Assembly (NCBI GenBank): GCA_008081175.1 | Contig: VMCW01000123.1 | Location: 1-5,903, forward strand | Length of the DNA: 5,903 bases | DNA from: Flavobacteriaceae bacterium | GTDB taxonomy: Bacteria; Bacteroidota; Bacteroidia; Flavobacteriales; Flavobacteriaceae | Reading direction: 5' to 3' | Part shown: positions 1 to 5,903 of the stretch, one piece after another | Layout of the letters: each line of letters begins with the position of its first letter | Position numbering within the stretch: the stretch's first letter is position 1 | Made by a program: the position numbers and the translations under genes | Notes under the pieces: model-generated | What the model saw: the letters and a program-made list of their open reading frames with translations, nothing else | Told to the model about the DNA's origin: nothing | Databases searched by the model: none

Positions 1-104
1 ACATGACTCCACGATCCAGGGGTGTTCACTATGATCATTAAAATTATGGTCAAGCCACGGAGTACATCGAGGGAGCGTAATCGTTGTGAGGTGATTTCTT
101 TCAT
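1..104 (-). CDS. NagX-like / DUF5009 (HGSNAT-type) membrane protein, N-terminal fragment
   Basis: This is a partial gene of 34 codons plus two bases, running off the left edge. The start is the ATG at 104-102, which shares ATGA with the TGA stop (103-101) of the upstream hexosaminidase. An in-frame TAA five codons upstream rules out a longer protein. The peptide begins with a short basic stretch (residues 1-10), then the family signature SLDVLRGLTIILMIIVN (residues 11-27) followed by TPGSWSH. That pattern, a first transmembrane helix ending in VN-(N/T)-PG-x-W-S-H, is what I know from DUF5009 / heparan-alpha-glucosaminide N-acetyltransferase-like proteins, including NagX of proteobacterial GlcNAc clusters. 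Such proteins are inner-membrane proteins with about ten helices, thought to transport or acetylate amino sugars. The four-base overlap implies translational coupling and co-transcription with the hexosaminidase. The remaining roughly 90% of the gene lies outside, so integrity and catalytic residues cannot be judged. Confidence 0.85.
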   Translation of the reverse strand, partial: MKEITSQRLRSLDVLRGLTIILMIIVNTPGSWSH

Positions 105-2608
105 TTGGATATTATTTTAAGTGGGTTACTCCCTCTTCCGTTGGTGTCAAAAAGACGTACAACTAGTTGGTCTGATGAAGTAACAGTGATGGGGTTTGTA
201 TAAACAGCATCTTCTTTTTTAGGAATTGTCCCGTCTCGGGTATATCGAATTTCCATTCCTGGAAACTGCTGTCGAATAAATAGCATTCCATCCACAACTA
301 CCGCTCCAGGCTTTGGTATATCAAATAATAGTTTTGGATAAAGTGTAGCGAGCATAGGGAGGTGTCGTTGCCCAATACTATTGACAAATCGATTCCAAGA
401 ACGATTCAAGCCAGGTGCTTGGGAAGTGGCATTTTTTTCCTGAAGCCAAGGCTCCTTATTGCTCCAGGCACGCTCTGAAAAAACAATCATATTAGGCATT
501 AGCATGCGATCAAATTGATAGTCATCGGTTGCTGTTTCTGTCCAAAGCTGGGCCTGGATGCCTAAGAAATTAGATTGAGCTTCCTCCTTAAGTTGTACTC
601 TATTTGTTATGCTGTTTTCTTCAATTCCAAGGCTTTCCAGTTTTACTTTATTAGCAAATACATCGAGAGGCTCTGTACCCCAACTGTCTTTATAACTAAC
701 AAAGCCCGACCAACTCAATCCTGAGTTTTCCATGTCTCCATCATCTGTCATATCAAAGTAAAAGGCAGAAGAGTTACACATGATTGCTTCAAACCCCATA
801 TTATTTAGCTTGTAAATCATATCTTCTCTTCCCTCTCCCCAAGAGTTATTCCATACACTTGGAATGAAGTCAAGATCCATTAAATTTTCGTTGACTTCAA
901 TTTCGGATTGGCTTTTTTCACTATGACTTAACAGTACATCTTCCCATCCCGCCATTCGTGCACCTGAGGCAGTTACAATTTTATTTAACTTTTTGACACT
1001 GTCGTCATATAAACTTTGATAAGAGTCAATTTGATCTGACTGGCGGATGTATTCTTCGCAAAGCGGGGACTTGCGCCACACACCGAAGGGAAGTTCATCT
1101 GCTCCAATATTGAAGGTTTTCATAGGTAGGTTTGCCTCCGTATACATTGTCTTTATTTCATTGAAGACCTTTTCAAAAAAACGGAATGCACTGGGGTCAC
1201 AAATACAAATCGTATTGTCTTTAAAAAGCTGTGCTGAGGTGTATTCACTAGCGTCCTTAGGGTCGTGAAGGCGATACTCGTTCGCTCCTTCTTCGTCTCC
1301 TGCAACCAATAAATTTTCATAACGCACCTTCATGGCTATTATTGCTGCTCTTGAATGAGAAGGAAAGCTTATTTGAGGAACTATTCGGATGTTTCTTTTG
1401 GTTGCCGCATTTAGGATTTCAATAAAATCATTCCTAGTTAAATAACCACTTCCTGCGCTTGCTTTTTCCCCTGATCCTGAACCGTACATAGGAAATAACT
1501 TATCGTTTTCCTCTAAAGTAAAACCTCGCATACTACCCACCTCTGTGAGTTCTTTCAAGTCGGGAATTTCAATGCGCCAACCCTCATCATCTGAAAGTTT
1601 AAGATCCATAACATTGAGTTTATAGGCAGCCATATGATCCAGTATCTGAAGGATCTTATCTTTTGGGAAAAAGTTACGAGATAAATCCAACATAAAACCA
1701 CGGTGTCCAAAACGTGGGCTGTCCTCAATGTGAAGTAAAGGAATGCCTAAACCCTCGTTTTGTGCGTTGTAAAGAATTTGATGAAGGGAGCCCAAACCAT
1801 AGAAGAGGCCCTTGTAGTGAGCTGCTGAAACTAGAATTTCATTTGGGTCAATATGAAGTTGATAGTCTTCGTTGCCAAGTCCTTTATTTTCTAGGACGCG
1901 GATTTGAACCGTTTCACCGTTGGAAATAATTTTACTTTTTAATCCTTTTTGCAATCTAGAGATTAAAAACTCCGAAGAACCTCCCATAGTTCCAAAGTCG
2001 ATATTCAGCTGTTCAGGAAAAGGGCGGTATTCTTTTTGCCATTCTACTTTTTGAGGGGAAGGTAGTATCCAATGCAACTCTTCTTTAGCTATTGAGGAAA
2101 TGCCCTCGTAACTTTCATATCGATCTTTAGCATTTGGTAGATTCAATTGATCCACACCTTGTGCAGTCTCCCAATGAATTGCATGTTCTAAATCATACGA
2201 CTGGTCGCTCATTTTGTGATGGACAAAAAAACCAATTGGCCCCATAACCAAACGTTTCATAATTCCCTTTTGGACTGCCTTAAAGCTCAATTTTTCTCCA
2301 GGTTCTAGTGTGTAATTAGGTCCAAATTCCAATTGCCAATATTGGCTGTTTTTAGTGGGAAGGATTTGAATTCCTTCAGGAAGACTCTCCTGAAGTACTG
2401 AACCGCTAAACTGATTCCAATGTAAGGTCCACTGCCCCCCTTGCCACGCTTCATTTGAGGGATTTGTCACTTCAAAGGTCACTTCCATTTGATCCTTTTC
2501 AACATCAAAGGAGTTAATGGTAAAATGTAAATTAGAATCGGAATTATTTGGTGTATGGCATTGTGTCAAAAAAAAGACTGCCAGAAGAGTGATAAAATGC
2601 GTTTTCAT
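101..2608 (-). CDS. Chitobiase-type GH20 beta-N-acetylhexosaminidase, putative lipoprotein
   Basis: This glycoside hydrolase family 20 enzyme is predicted to remove terminal GlcNAc/GalNAc from chitin oligomers or glycoconjugates by substrate-assisted catalysis. The 835 residues are close to Serratia chitobiase (about 885). A hydrophobic signal (residues 5-16) leads to Cys17, a probable lipidation site with a weak lipobox (LTQC), suggesting attachment to the cell envelope. Domains in order: CHB_HEX-like N-terminal beta domain (about 27-147), GH20b alpha/beta domain (about 180-300), catalytic barrel (about 301-720) and a C-terminal CHB_HEX_C-like beta domain (about 764-833). Recognisable active-site elements are Arg303 (HRGFMLD), DDEGW 340-344, His418, the catalytic pair Asp504-Glu505 in NIGADEL, Trp555 (GWED), Tyr617/Asp619 and Trp689 (AQLWTE). 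Two barrel motifs are atypical: the usual HxH before the DD pair is D335-L-K337, and PEID reads PQIS (411-414). The ATG is certain as the most upstream start, because an in-frame TGA directly precedes it. The gene's end overlaps the NagX-like start. GH20 membership is secure; the exact substrate is not. Confidence 0.95.
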   Translation of the reverse strand: MKTHFITLLAVFFLTQCHTPNNSDSNLHFTINSFDVEKDQMEVTFEVTNPSNEAWQGGQWTLHWNQFSGSVLQESLPEGIQILPTKNSQYWQLEFGPNYTLEPGEKLSFKAVQKGIMKRLVMGPIGFFVHHKMSDQSYDLEHAIHWETAQGVDQLNLPNAKDRYESYEGISSIAKEELHWILPSPQKVEWQKEYRPFPEQLNIDFGTMGGSSEFLISRLQKGLKSKIISNGETVQIRVLENKGLGNEDYQLHIDPNEILVSAAHYKGLFYGLGSLHQILYNAQNEGLGIPLLHIEDSPRFGHRGFMLDLSRNFFPKDKILQILDHMAAYKLNVMDLKLSDDEGWRIEIPDLKELTEVGSMRGFTLEENDKLFPMYGSGSGEKASAGSGYLTRNDFIEILNAATKRNIRIVPQISFPSHSRAAIIAMKVRYENLLVAGDEEGANEYRLHDPKDASEYTSAQLFKDNTICICDPSAFRFFEKVFNEIKTMYTEANLPMKTFNIGADELPFGVWRKSPLCEEYIRQSDQIDSYQSLYDDSVKKLNKIVTASGARMAGWEDVLLSHSEKSQSEIEVNENLMDLDFIPSVWNNSWGEGREDMIYKLNNMGFEAIMCNSSAFYFDMTDDGDMENSGLSWSGFVSYKDSWGTEPLDVFANKVKLESLGIEENSITNRVQLKEEAQSNFLGIQAQLWTETATDDYQFDRMLMPNMIVFSERAWSNKEPWLQEKNATSQAPGLNRSWNRFVNSIGQRHLPMLATLYPKLLFDIPKPGAVVVDGMLFIRQQFPGMEIRYTRDGTIPKKEDAVYTNPITVTSSDQLVVRLFDTNGRGSNPLKIISK

Positions 2609-2662
2609 TCAATTGGTTTTTACTAAAATAGGAATTTTTTAAGGAAGTATTTCGAAATGATT

Positions 2663-2679
2663 TTCTCTTAAAAAGAGAA
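2663..2679 (-). other. Small hairpin downstream of the exported-protein gene
   Basis: A perfect 7-bp inverted repeat with a 3-base loop (TTCTCTT-TTT-AAGAGAA on the minus strand) begins about 10 bases after the TGA of the 495-residue protein, in the 80-bp gap before the hexosaminidase gene. The stem has only two G-C pairs and is followed by AATCATTTCG rather than a U-tract. It is therefore not a standard intrinsic terminator. It could be a weak attenuator, an mRNA 3'-end stabiliser or chance. The rest of this gap holds A/T-rich leader sequence and no other recognisable element. Confidence 0.3.
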
Positions 2680-2688
2680 CGAGAGAAT

Positions 2689-4176
2689 TCAGTTTTTTAA
2701 TCGAAATTGACGGATGGCTTCATTGGGTTCTATGATTGAATATCCTTTCCAGAAATCAGGATCGTATTGGATTAAGTTAATGGGGAGAATTTGGTAGGTT
2801 TCTTCTTGATCATCAAATTCTTTTTGGGAAAGAGGAAGGGTTTCGAAAAAAACGATTTGAAATTTATTGTACTGTTCTGTAGTCATTTTGAGTTCCATTT
2901 TGAGCTGGTTTTGCTTATTTCTTCCTTTGACTACTTTGTTCTTTTCTGTAATTACCAAGGGGCGATCAATTCCTGATTCGAATCCTGAGGCATATTCCAA
3001 ATATTCCAATGTGTATTTTTCAGACGCCATTTTTTTAAATTGTACAACTGCTTCTCTGAGGTTTAGCTTAAAGGAAAGTCCGAATAAATTGATGTCTCTT
3101 ACGTTTTTAATGTTAAAGTATTCAATTCGCATTAAAGCCATAGCATCTGCATCAACATAAAGTTTTCCCTTGTAATCAGCGCTACCCTTGGGTGAAAAAG
3201 AAATAATATAAACAGGAGTATTTCCTGAATAGGTGTAGTCGGTAATCTCAAAGAGGTATTTGGAAGCTTTAGTGAGGATACCCAAATTGAGCTGATCCTG
3301 TTCAAACAGCTTAAATTGACTACTTAATATTTCTTTTCTCCTGTTAGAGAAAATTACCTTCTCTAAACTGTCTTTTTGTTTTATAGACAAGGTGTCTTCA
3401 GAAGAAAGAACCACATCATTAGCTTCTATTTTTGTGCCTAAAAGTCCAGTACGAATTTTAAAATAGGAGTCGGTTTTAATATTTTCTTTAAGTATAGTAT
3501 CAAAGAGTTTTTCAATATTTTCAAAAACAGCCGTTGTTTTCTTATCCTCAAGTTCCAATGCCTTTTCTAAAACTAGTTTATGTTTTTTGTCTTGCATACT
3601 TCCATACCAAGAACCCAACACCTCTGTATACCACTCGTTATATTTGGGAACCATGCGCAAAGTACTATCCCAAAAGGCTTGGTTGAATTCGGATATAGAT
3701 GATTTTTTGATCGTTACATTGAGTTGTTTAAATTGCTGTGATCCCGATTCTCTAAAAAAGAGTTTTTTTTGGGTGTAGCCCAATTCGTATTTTTCAGAAA
3801 TGTTTTTTTGAATGGCTTTAATAATTTGATCTGCTTCAATGTTTTTATTGGACAAGACAATGGAGTTTAAAGTAATGGATTGGGAGGGAAGGTAGATTAC
3901 ACTGTCTTTTATTTGTTCTAAGGGATAGCCTATAGTTTTATATCCCATACAAGAAAAAAATAAGGAGTCTGATTCTAAATGTAACGAATCGTATTGCATT
4001 CGAAAGAAGCCTTCTTCGTTGGTAATAACTCCTTTTCCATTTTTAAAATAAACACTAGCAAAGGGTATGGCTTCAAGGTTTAGGCTGTCAACCACTCTAG
4101 CATTAATATCTTGACCGCATAGCGATTGGGTAGTTGAAGTAAAAAAGAGTACTAAAAAAAAACTATTTTTTTTCAT
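2689..4176 (-). CDS. Exported CarboxypepD_reg-like domain protein of unknown function
   Basis: The 495-residue protein begins with a Sec-type signal (KK then a hydrophobic stretch, residues 5-19), with likely cleavage near Gly21-Gln22. Residues about 23-100 form a carboxypeptidase-regulatory-like beta-sandwich: INARVVDS, then IPFASVYFKNGKGVITNEEG, then a FFSCMGY strand. This domain often precedes TonB-dependent receptors and other Bacteroidota envelope proteins, but no plug or barrel follows here. Residues about 113-495 match a layout I associate with uncharacterised Bacteroidota proteins: a helix with IIKAIQKNI, a KLFFRES strand, a charged middle (about 195-290), and the strand GKLYVDADAMALMRIEY (337-353), which resembles LolA/DUF5686-like envelope folds. 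The acidic and aromatic C-terminus includes DFWKGY. I see no catalytic motif. The ATG is fixed by an in-frame TAA seven codons upstream. It probably acts in the periplasm or at the outer membrane; its role is unknown. It lies 60 bp after uvrB and 80 bp before the hexosaminidase, in the same direction, so co-transcription is possible. The start is embedded in A/T homopolymers. Confidence 0.85.
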   Translation of the reverse strand: MKKNSFFLVLFFTSTTQSLCGQDINARVVDSLNLEAIPFASVYFKNGKGVITNEEGFFRMQYDSLHLESDSLFFSCMGYKTIGYPLEQIKDSVIYLPSQSITLNSIVLSNKNIEADQIIKAIQKNISEKYELGYTQKKLFFRESGSQQFKQLNVTIKKSSISEFNQAFWDSTLRMVPKYNEWYTEVLGSWYGSMQDKKHKLVLEKALELEDKKTTAVFENIEKLFDTILKENIKTDSYFKIRTGLLGTKIEANDVVLSSEDTLSIKQKDSLEKVIFSNRRKEILSSQFKLFEQDQLNLGILTKASKYLFEITDYTYSGNTPVYIISFSPKGSADYKGKLYVDADAMALMRIEYFNIKNVRDINLFGLSFKLNLREAVVQFKKMASEKYTLEYLEYASGFESGIDRPLVITEKNKVVKGRNKQNQLKMELKMTTEQYNKFQIVFFETLPLSQKEFDDQEETYQILPINLIQYDPDFWKGYSIIEPNEAIRQFRLKN

Positions 4177-4187
4177 TAAAAAAAGGT

Positions 4188-4223
4188 ACTGGTTTTAAAA
4201 TGAAGGAGGACTGGTATTTAAAA
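4188..4223. repeat. Imperfect direct repeat in the uvrB-downstream gap
   Basis: Two near-identical copies, ACTGGTTTTAAAA at 4188-4200 and ACTGGTATTTAAAA at 4210-4223, start 22 bp apart, about two helical turns. They occupy most of the 60-bp gap between uvrB and the exported-protein gene. The second copy runs into a 12-bp perfect palindrome, TTAAAATTTTAA (4218-4229). The arrangement could be a regulator site for the downstream gene, but A/T-only tails inflate similarity in such DNA and only the ACTGGT core is informative. I see no clear Bacteroidota promoter (TTTG / TAnnTTTG) or intrinsic terminator in the gap. Confidence 0.35.
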
Positions 4224-4236
4224 TTTTAATATTTTT

Positions 4237-5903
4237 TTAAAGCTGCTCCTGTAAATATTTAATCTCATCACGGTATTTTGCAGCTTCAATAAAGTCCAAA
4301 GATTTCGCAGCAGCTTCCATTGCTTTTCGCGTTTCGCGTATTTTCTTTTCTATTTCAGGTTTGGTCAGGTAACGGTTTTCAGCCTCTGCGACTTTGCGTT
4401 CTTCACGTTCTTGTGCTAGAGTAGCTATGGAGTTTTTTGCCAAAGCACTATCCAAAGATTTATTTAATGCCTTGGGGATGATATTGTTTTTTTTGTTGTA
4501 TGCATTCTGTTTTTCTCTTCGATAATTTGTTTCATCGATTGTTTTTCGCATGCTTTTAGTAATGACATCTGCATACATAATGGCTTTACCATTTACATTT
4601 CTTGCTGCACGTCCTACAGTTTGTGTTAAAGAGCGATTGGATCGTAAAAACCCTTCTTTATCCGCATCAAGTATGGCTACTAGAGAAACTTCAGGTAAAT
4701 CCAAGCCTTCTCGAAGGAGGTTCACACCAATCAGTACATCAAAAAGACCCTTTCTGAGATCTTGCATAATTTCAACCCGCTCTAAGGTGTCTACATCACT
4801 GTGAATGTACCGACAGCGTATTTGAGCCCTACTTAAGTATTGGGTAAGTTCTTCCGCCATTCTTTTGGTAAGGGTGGTGACTAATGTGCGTTCGTCCTTT
4901 TCTGTTCGAGTTTGTATTTCTTCGATTAAGTCGTCAATTTGATCTTGACTCGGACGAACCTCAATAACAGGGTCCAGTAGTCCCGTGGGTCGAATGATTT
5001 GCTCAACAAAAGCACCTTCTGTTTTTTCCAGCTCATAATCTGCAGGTGTAGCACTTACATACAAGACCTGATTTTGAAGTGCTTCAAATTCTTCAAATTT
5101 CAAGGGTCTATTGTCCATAGCTGCAGGAAGTCTAAAACCGTATTCGACTAAATTTTCTTTTCTGCTGCGGTCGCCTCCGTACATGGCATGTACCTGAGAA
5201 ATGGTCACATGGCTTTCGTCTACAATCATCAAATAATCTTTCGGAAAATAATCCAGTAAGCAGAAAGGGCGTGTGCCAGGTGCTCTACCATCCAAATAGC
5301 GAGAATAATTCTCTATTCCAGAGCAGTAGCCTAATTCACGTATCATTTCAAGGTCAAATTCAGTTCGTTCTTCCAAGCGTTTTGCTTCCAAATACTTACC
5401 TATTTCTTTAAAATAATCAACCTGCTTGACTAGATCCTCTTGAATTTGTAGGATCGCATTTTGAAGAAGTTCTGGAGAGGTTACAAAGATATTTGCAGGA
5501 TAGATGTTTACTTTGTCGTACTGTTCCATTTTCTGATTGGAAATGGGGTCAAATGCTTCGATGAGTTCAATTTCATCTCCAAAAAAATGAATTTTAAAGG
5601 CGACATCAGCATATCCTGGAAAAATATCAATTACATCTCCCAGTACTCTAAAATTTCCCCGATTAAACTCAGCAGTAGTTCGTGAATACAAACTTTGTAC
5701 TAAACGGTGCATGAGCTTTGTTCTTGGGAGCATACTGTCGCGTTCCAATTCGATGACATTTTTTTCAAATTCTGCTGGATTACCAATTCCGTATAAACAA
5801 GATACAGAAGCTACTACAAGTACATCTCTTCGTCCAGAAAGTAGGGAGGAGGTAGTGCTGAGTCTAAGTTTTTCAATTTCCTCATTGATCGACAAATCTT
5901 TTT
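4237..5903 (-). CDS. uvrB: UvrABC excinuclease subunit B, 5'-truncated by the window edge
   Basis: UvrB is the damage-verifying helicase-like subunit of nucleotide excision repair; it is loaded by UvrA, hands over to UvrC, and acts on DNA in the cytoplasm. About 554 residues are visible, entering at KDLSINEEIEKLR, which aligns with about residue 112 of E. coli UvrB (673 aa). The Walker A motif and most of the beta-hairpin therefore lie beyond the edge. Visible motifs, counted from the leucine encoded at 5895-5893: VSCLYGIGNP (31-40), the UvrA-interacting domain 2 region (about 45-140), LGYCSGIENYSRY (188-200), Walker B DESH (226-229), YVSATP (279-284), LVTTLTKRMAE (338-348), LREGLDLPEVSLVAILDADK (394-413), QTVGRAARN (425-433) and a C-terminal UVR domain (about 513-550, with EAAKYRDEI) that contacts UvrC. 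No frameshift or missing key residue is seen. The TTG at 5895 is an internal Leu codon, since the frame stays open with conserved Lys-Asp upstream. The link to the downstream genes is probably positional only. Confidence 0.98.
   Translation of the reverse strand, partial: KDLSINEEIEKLRLSTTSSLLSGRRDVLVVASVSCLYGIGNPAEFEKNVIELERDSMLPRTKLMHRLVQSLYSRTTAEFNRGNFRVLGDVIDIFPGYADVAFKIHFFGDEIELIEAFDPISNQKMEQYDKVNIYPANIFVTSPELLQNAILQIQEDLVKQVDYFKEIGKYLEAKRLEERTEFDLEMIRELGYCSGIENYSRYLDGRAPGTRPFCLLDYFPKDYLMIVDESHVTISQVHAMYGGDRSRKENLVEYGFRLPAAMDNRPLKFEEFEALQNQVLYVSATPADYELEKTEGAFVEQIIRPTGLLDPVIEVRPSQDQIDDLIEEIQTRTEKDERTLVTTLTKRMAEELTQYLSRAQIRCRYIHSDVDTLERVEIMQDLRKGLFDVLIGVNLLREGLDLPEVSLVAILDADKEGFLRSNRSLTQTVGRAARNVNGKAIMYADVITKSMRKTIDETNYRREKQNAYNKKNNIIPKALNKSLDSALAKNSIATLAQEREERKVAEAENRYLTKPEIEKKIRETRKAMEAAAKSLDFIEAAKYRDEIKYLQEQL

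Noticed and set aside
1109..1111. Asn500 in place of His in the GH20 catalytic motif (NIGADEL)
   Set aside because: The accepted GH20 signature allows H or N here and A in the fourth position, so NxGADEL is a normal variant rather than a defect.
1138..1170. GSGSG-type Gly/Ser-rich stretch in the hexosaminidase barrel (residues 376-388) as a foreign insertion
   Set aside because: Its codons lie at about 1445-1483, and chitobiase-type GH20 enzymes have a variable glycine-rich loop at this point, so it is ordinary loop variation.
1047..1929. Open frames of about 70 codons on the plus strand within the hexosaminidase gene
   Set aside because: They are antisense to a well-supported conserved gene, have odd composition and no recognisable motif. 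The same holds for the plus-strand frames at 2791-3160, 3587-3778, 4550-4804 and 5461-5685.
2623..2630. TATTTTAG as a Bacteroidota -7 box (TAnnTTTG) for the hexosaminidase gene
   Set aside because: It has one mismatch at a key position, there is no clean TTTG at -33, and the implied leader would be only about 8 bases.
4203..4210. AAGGAGGA, a strong Shine-Dalgarno-like sequence on the plus strand
   Set aside because: No plus-strand start codon with a credible reading frame follows. All real genes here are on the minus strand.
4218..4229. Palindrome TTAAAATTTTAA as the uvrB terminator
   Set aside because: It is all A/T with no loop or G-C stem, so it would not make a stable RNA hairpin.
5893..5895. 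TTG as a possible start codon for a 552-residue UvrB
   Set aside because: The frame stays open to the window edge and the preceding codons encode the conserved Lys-Asp of the UvrB IEKD-x-S-(I/V)-N motif. The TTG is an internal leucine and the true start lies outside.

Overview
The window looks like chromosomal sequence from a member of the Bacteroidota, most likely a flavobacterium. The evidence is the AT-rich composition, A/T-rich leaders without Shine-Dalgarno sequences, a secreted protein with a CarboxypepD_reg-like domain, and a UvrB of Bacteroidota type. These are judgements by eye; no database search was run.

All four genes lie on the minus strand, so transcription runs from high to low coordinates. 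First is uvrB (5903 to 4237), cut by the right edge; it lacks about its first 110 residues but has an intact C-terminus. After 60 bp comes a 495-residue exported protein (4176 to 2689) with an N-terminal carboxypeptidase-regulatory-like domain and a C-terminal body I cannot assign. After 80 bp comes an 835-residue chitobiase-type family 20 beta-N-acetylhexosaminidase (2608 to 101), probably a lipoprotein. Its last bases overlap, as ATGA, the start of a fourth gene (104 to beyond base 1). Only 34 codons of that gene are visible, but they match the N-terminus of the DUF5009/HGSNAT-like (NagX-type) polytopic membrane proteins.

The functional core is the hexosaminidase plus NagX-like pair. The first would release GlcNAc (or GalNAc) from chitin oligomers or glycoconjugates outside the cytoplasm. 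The second is a membrane protein repeatedly linked to amino-sugar use, and its start is translationally coupled to the end of the hexosaminidase gene. The exported 495-residue protein may belong to the same cell-envelope unit, but nothing in the sequence proves it. uvrB is a housekeeping repair gene and probably only a neighbour. No gap exceeds 80 bp. I see no tRNA, rRNA, CRISPR array, insertion sequence or phage gene. I found no convincing undescribed system. The most useful second looks are the partial coupled gene at the left edge, the substituted active-site-region motifs of the hexosaminidase, and the homopolymer-rich start of the exported protein.
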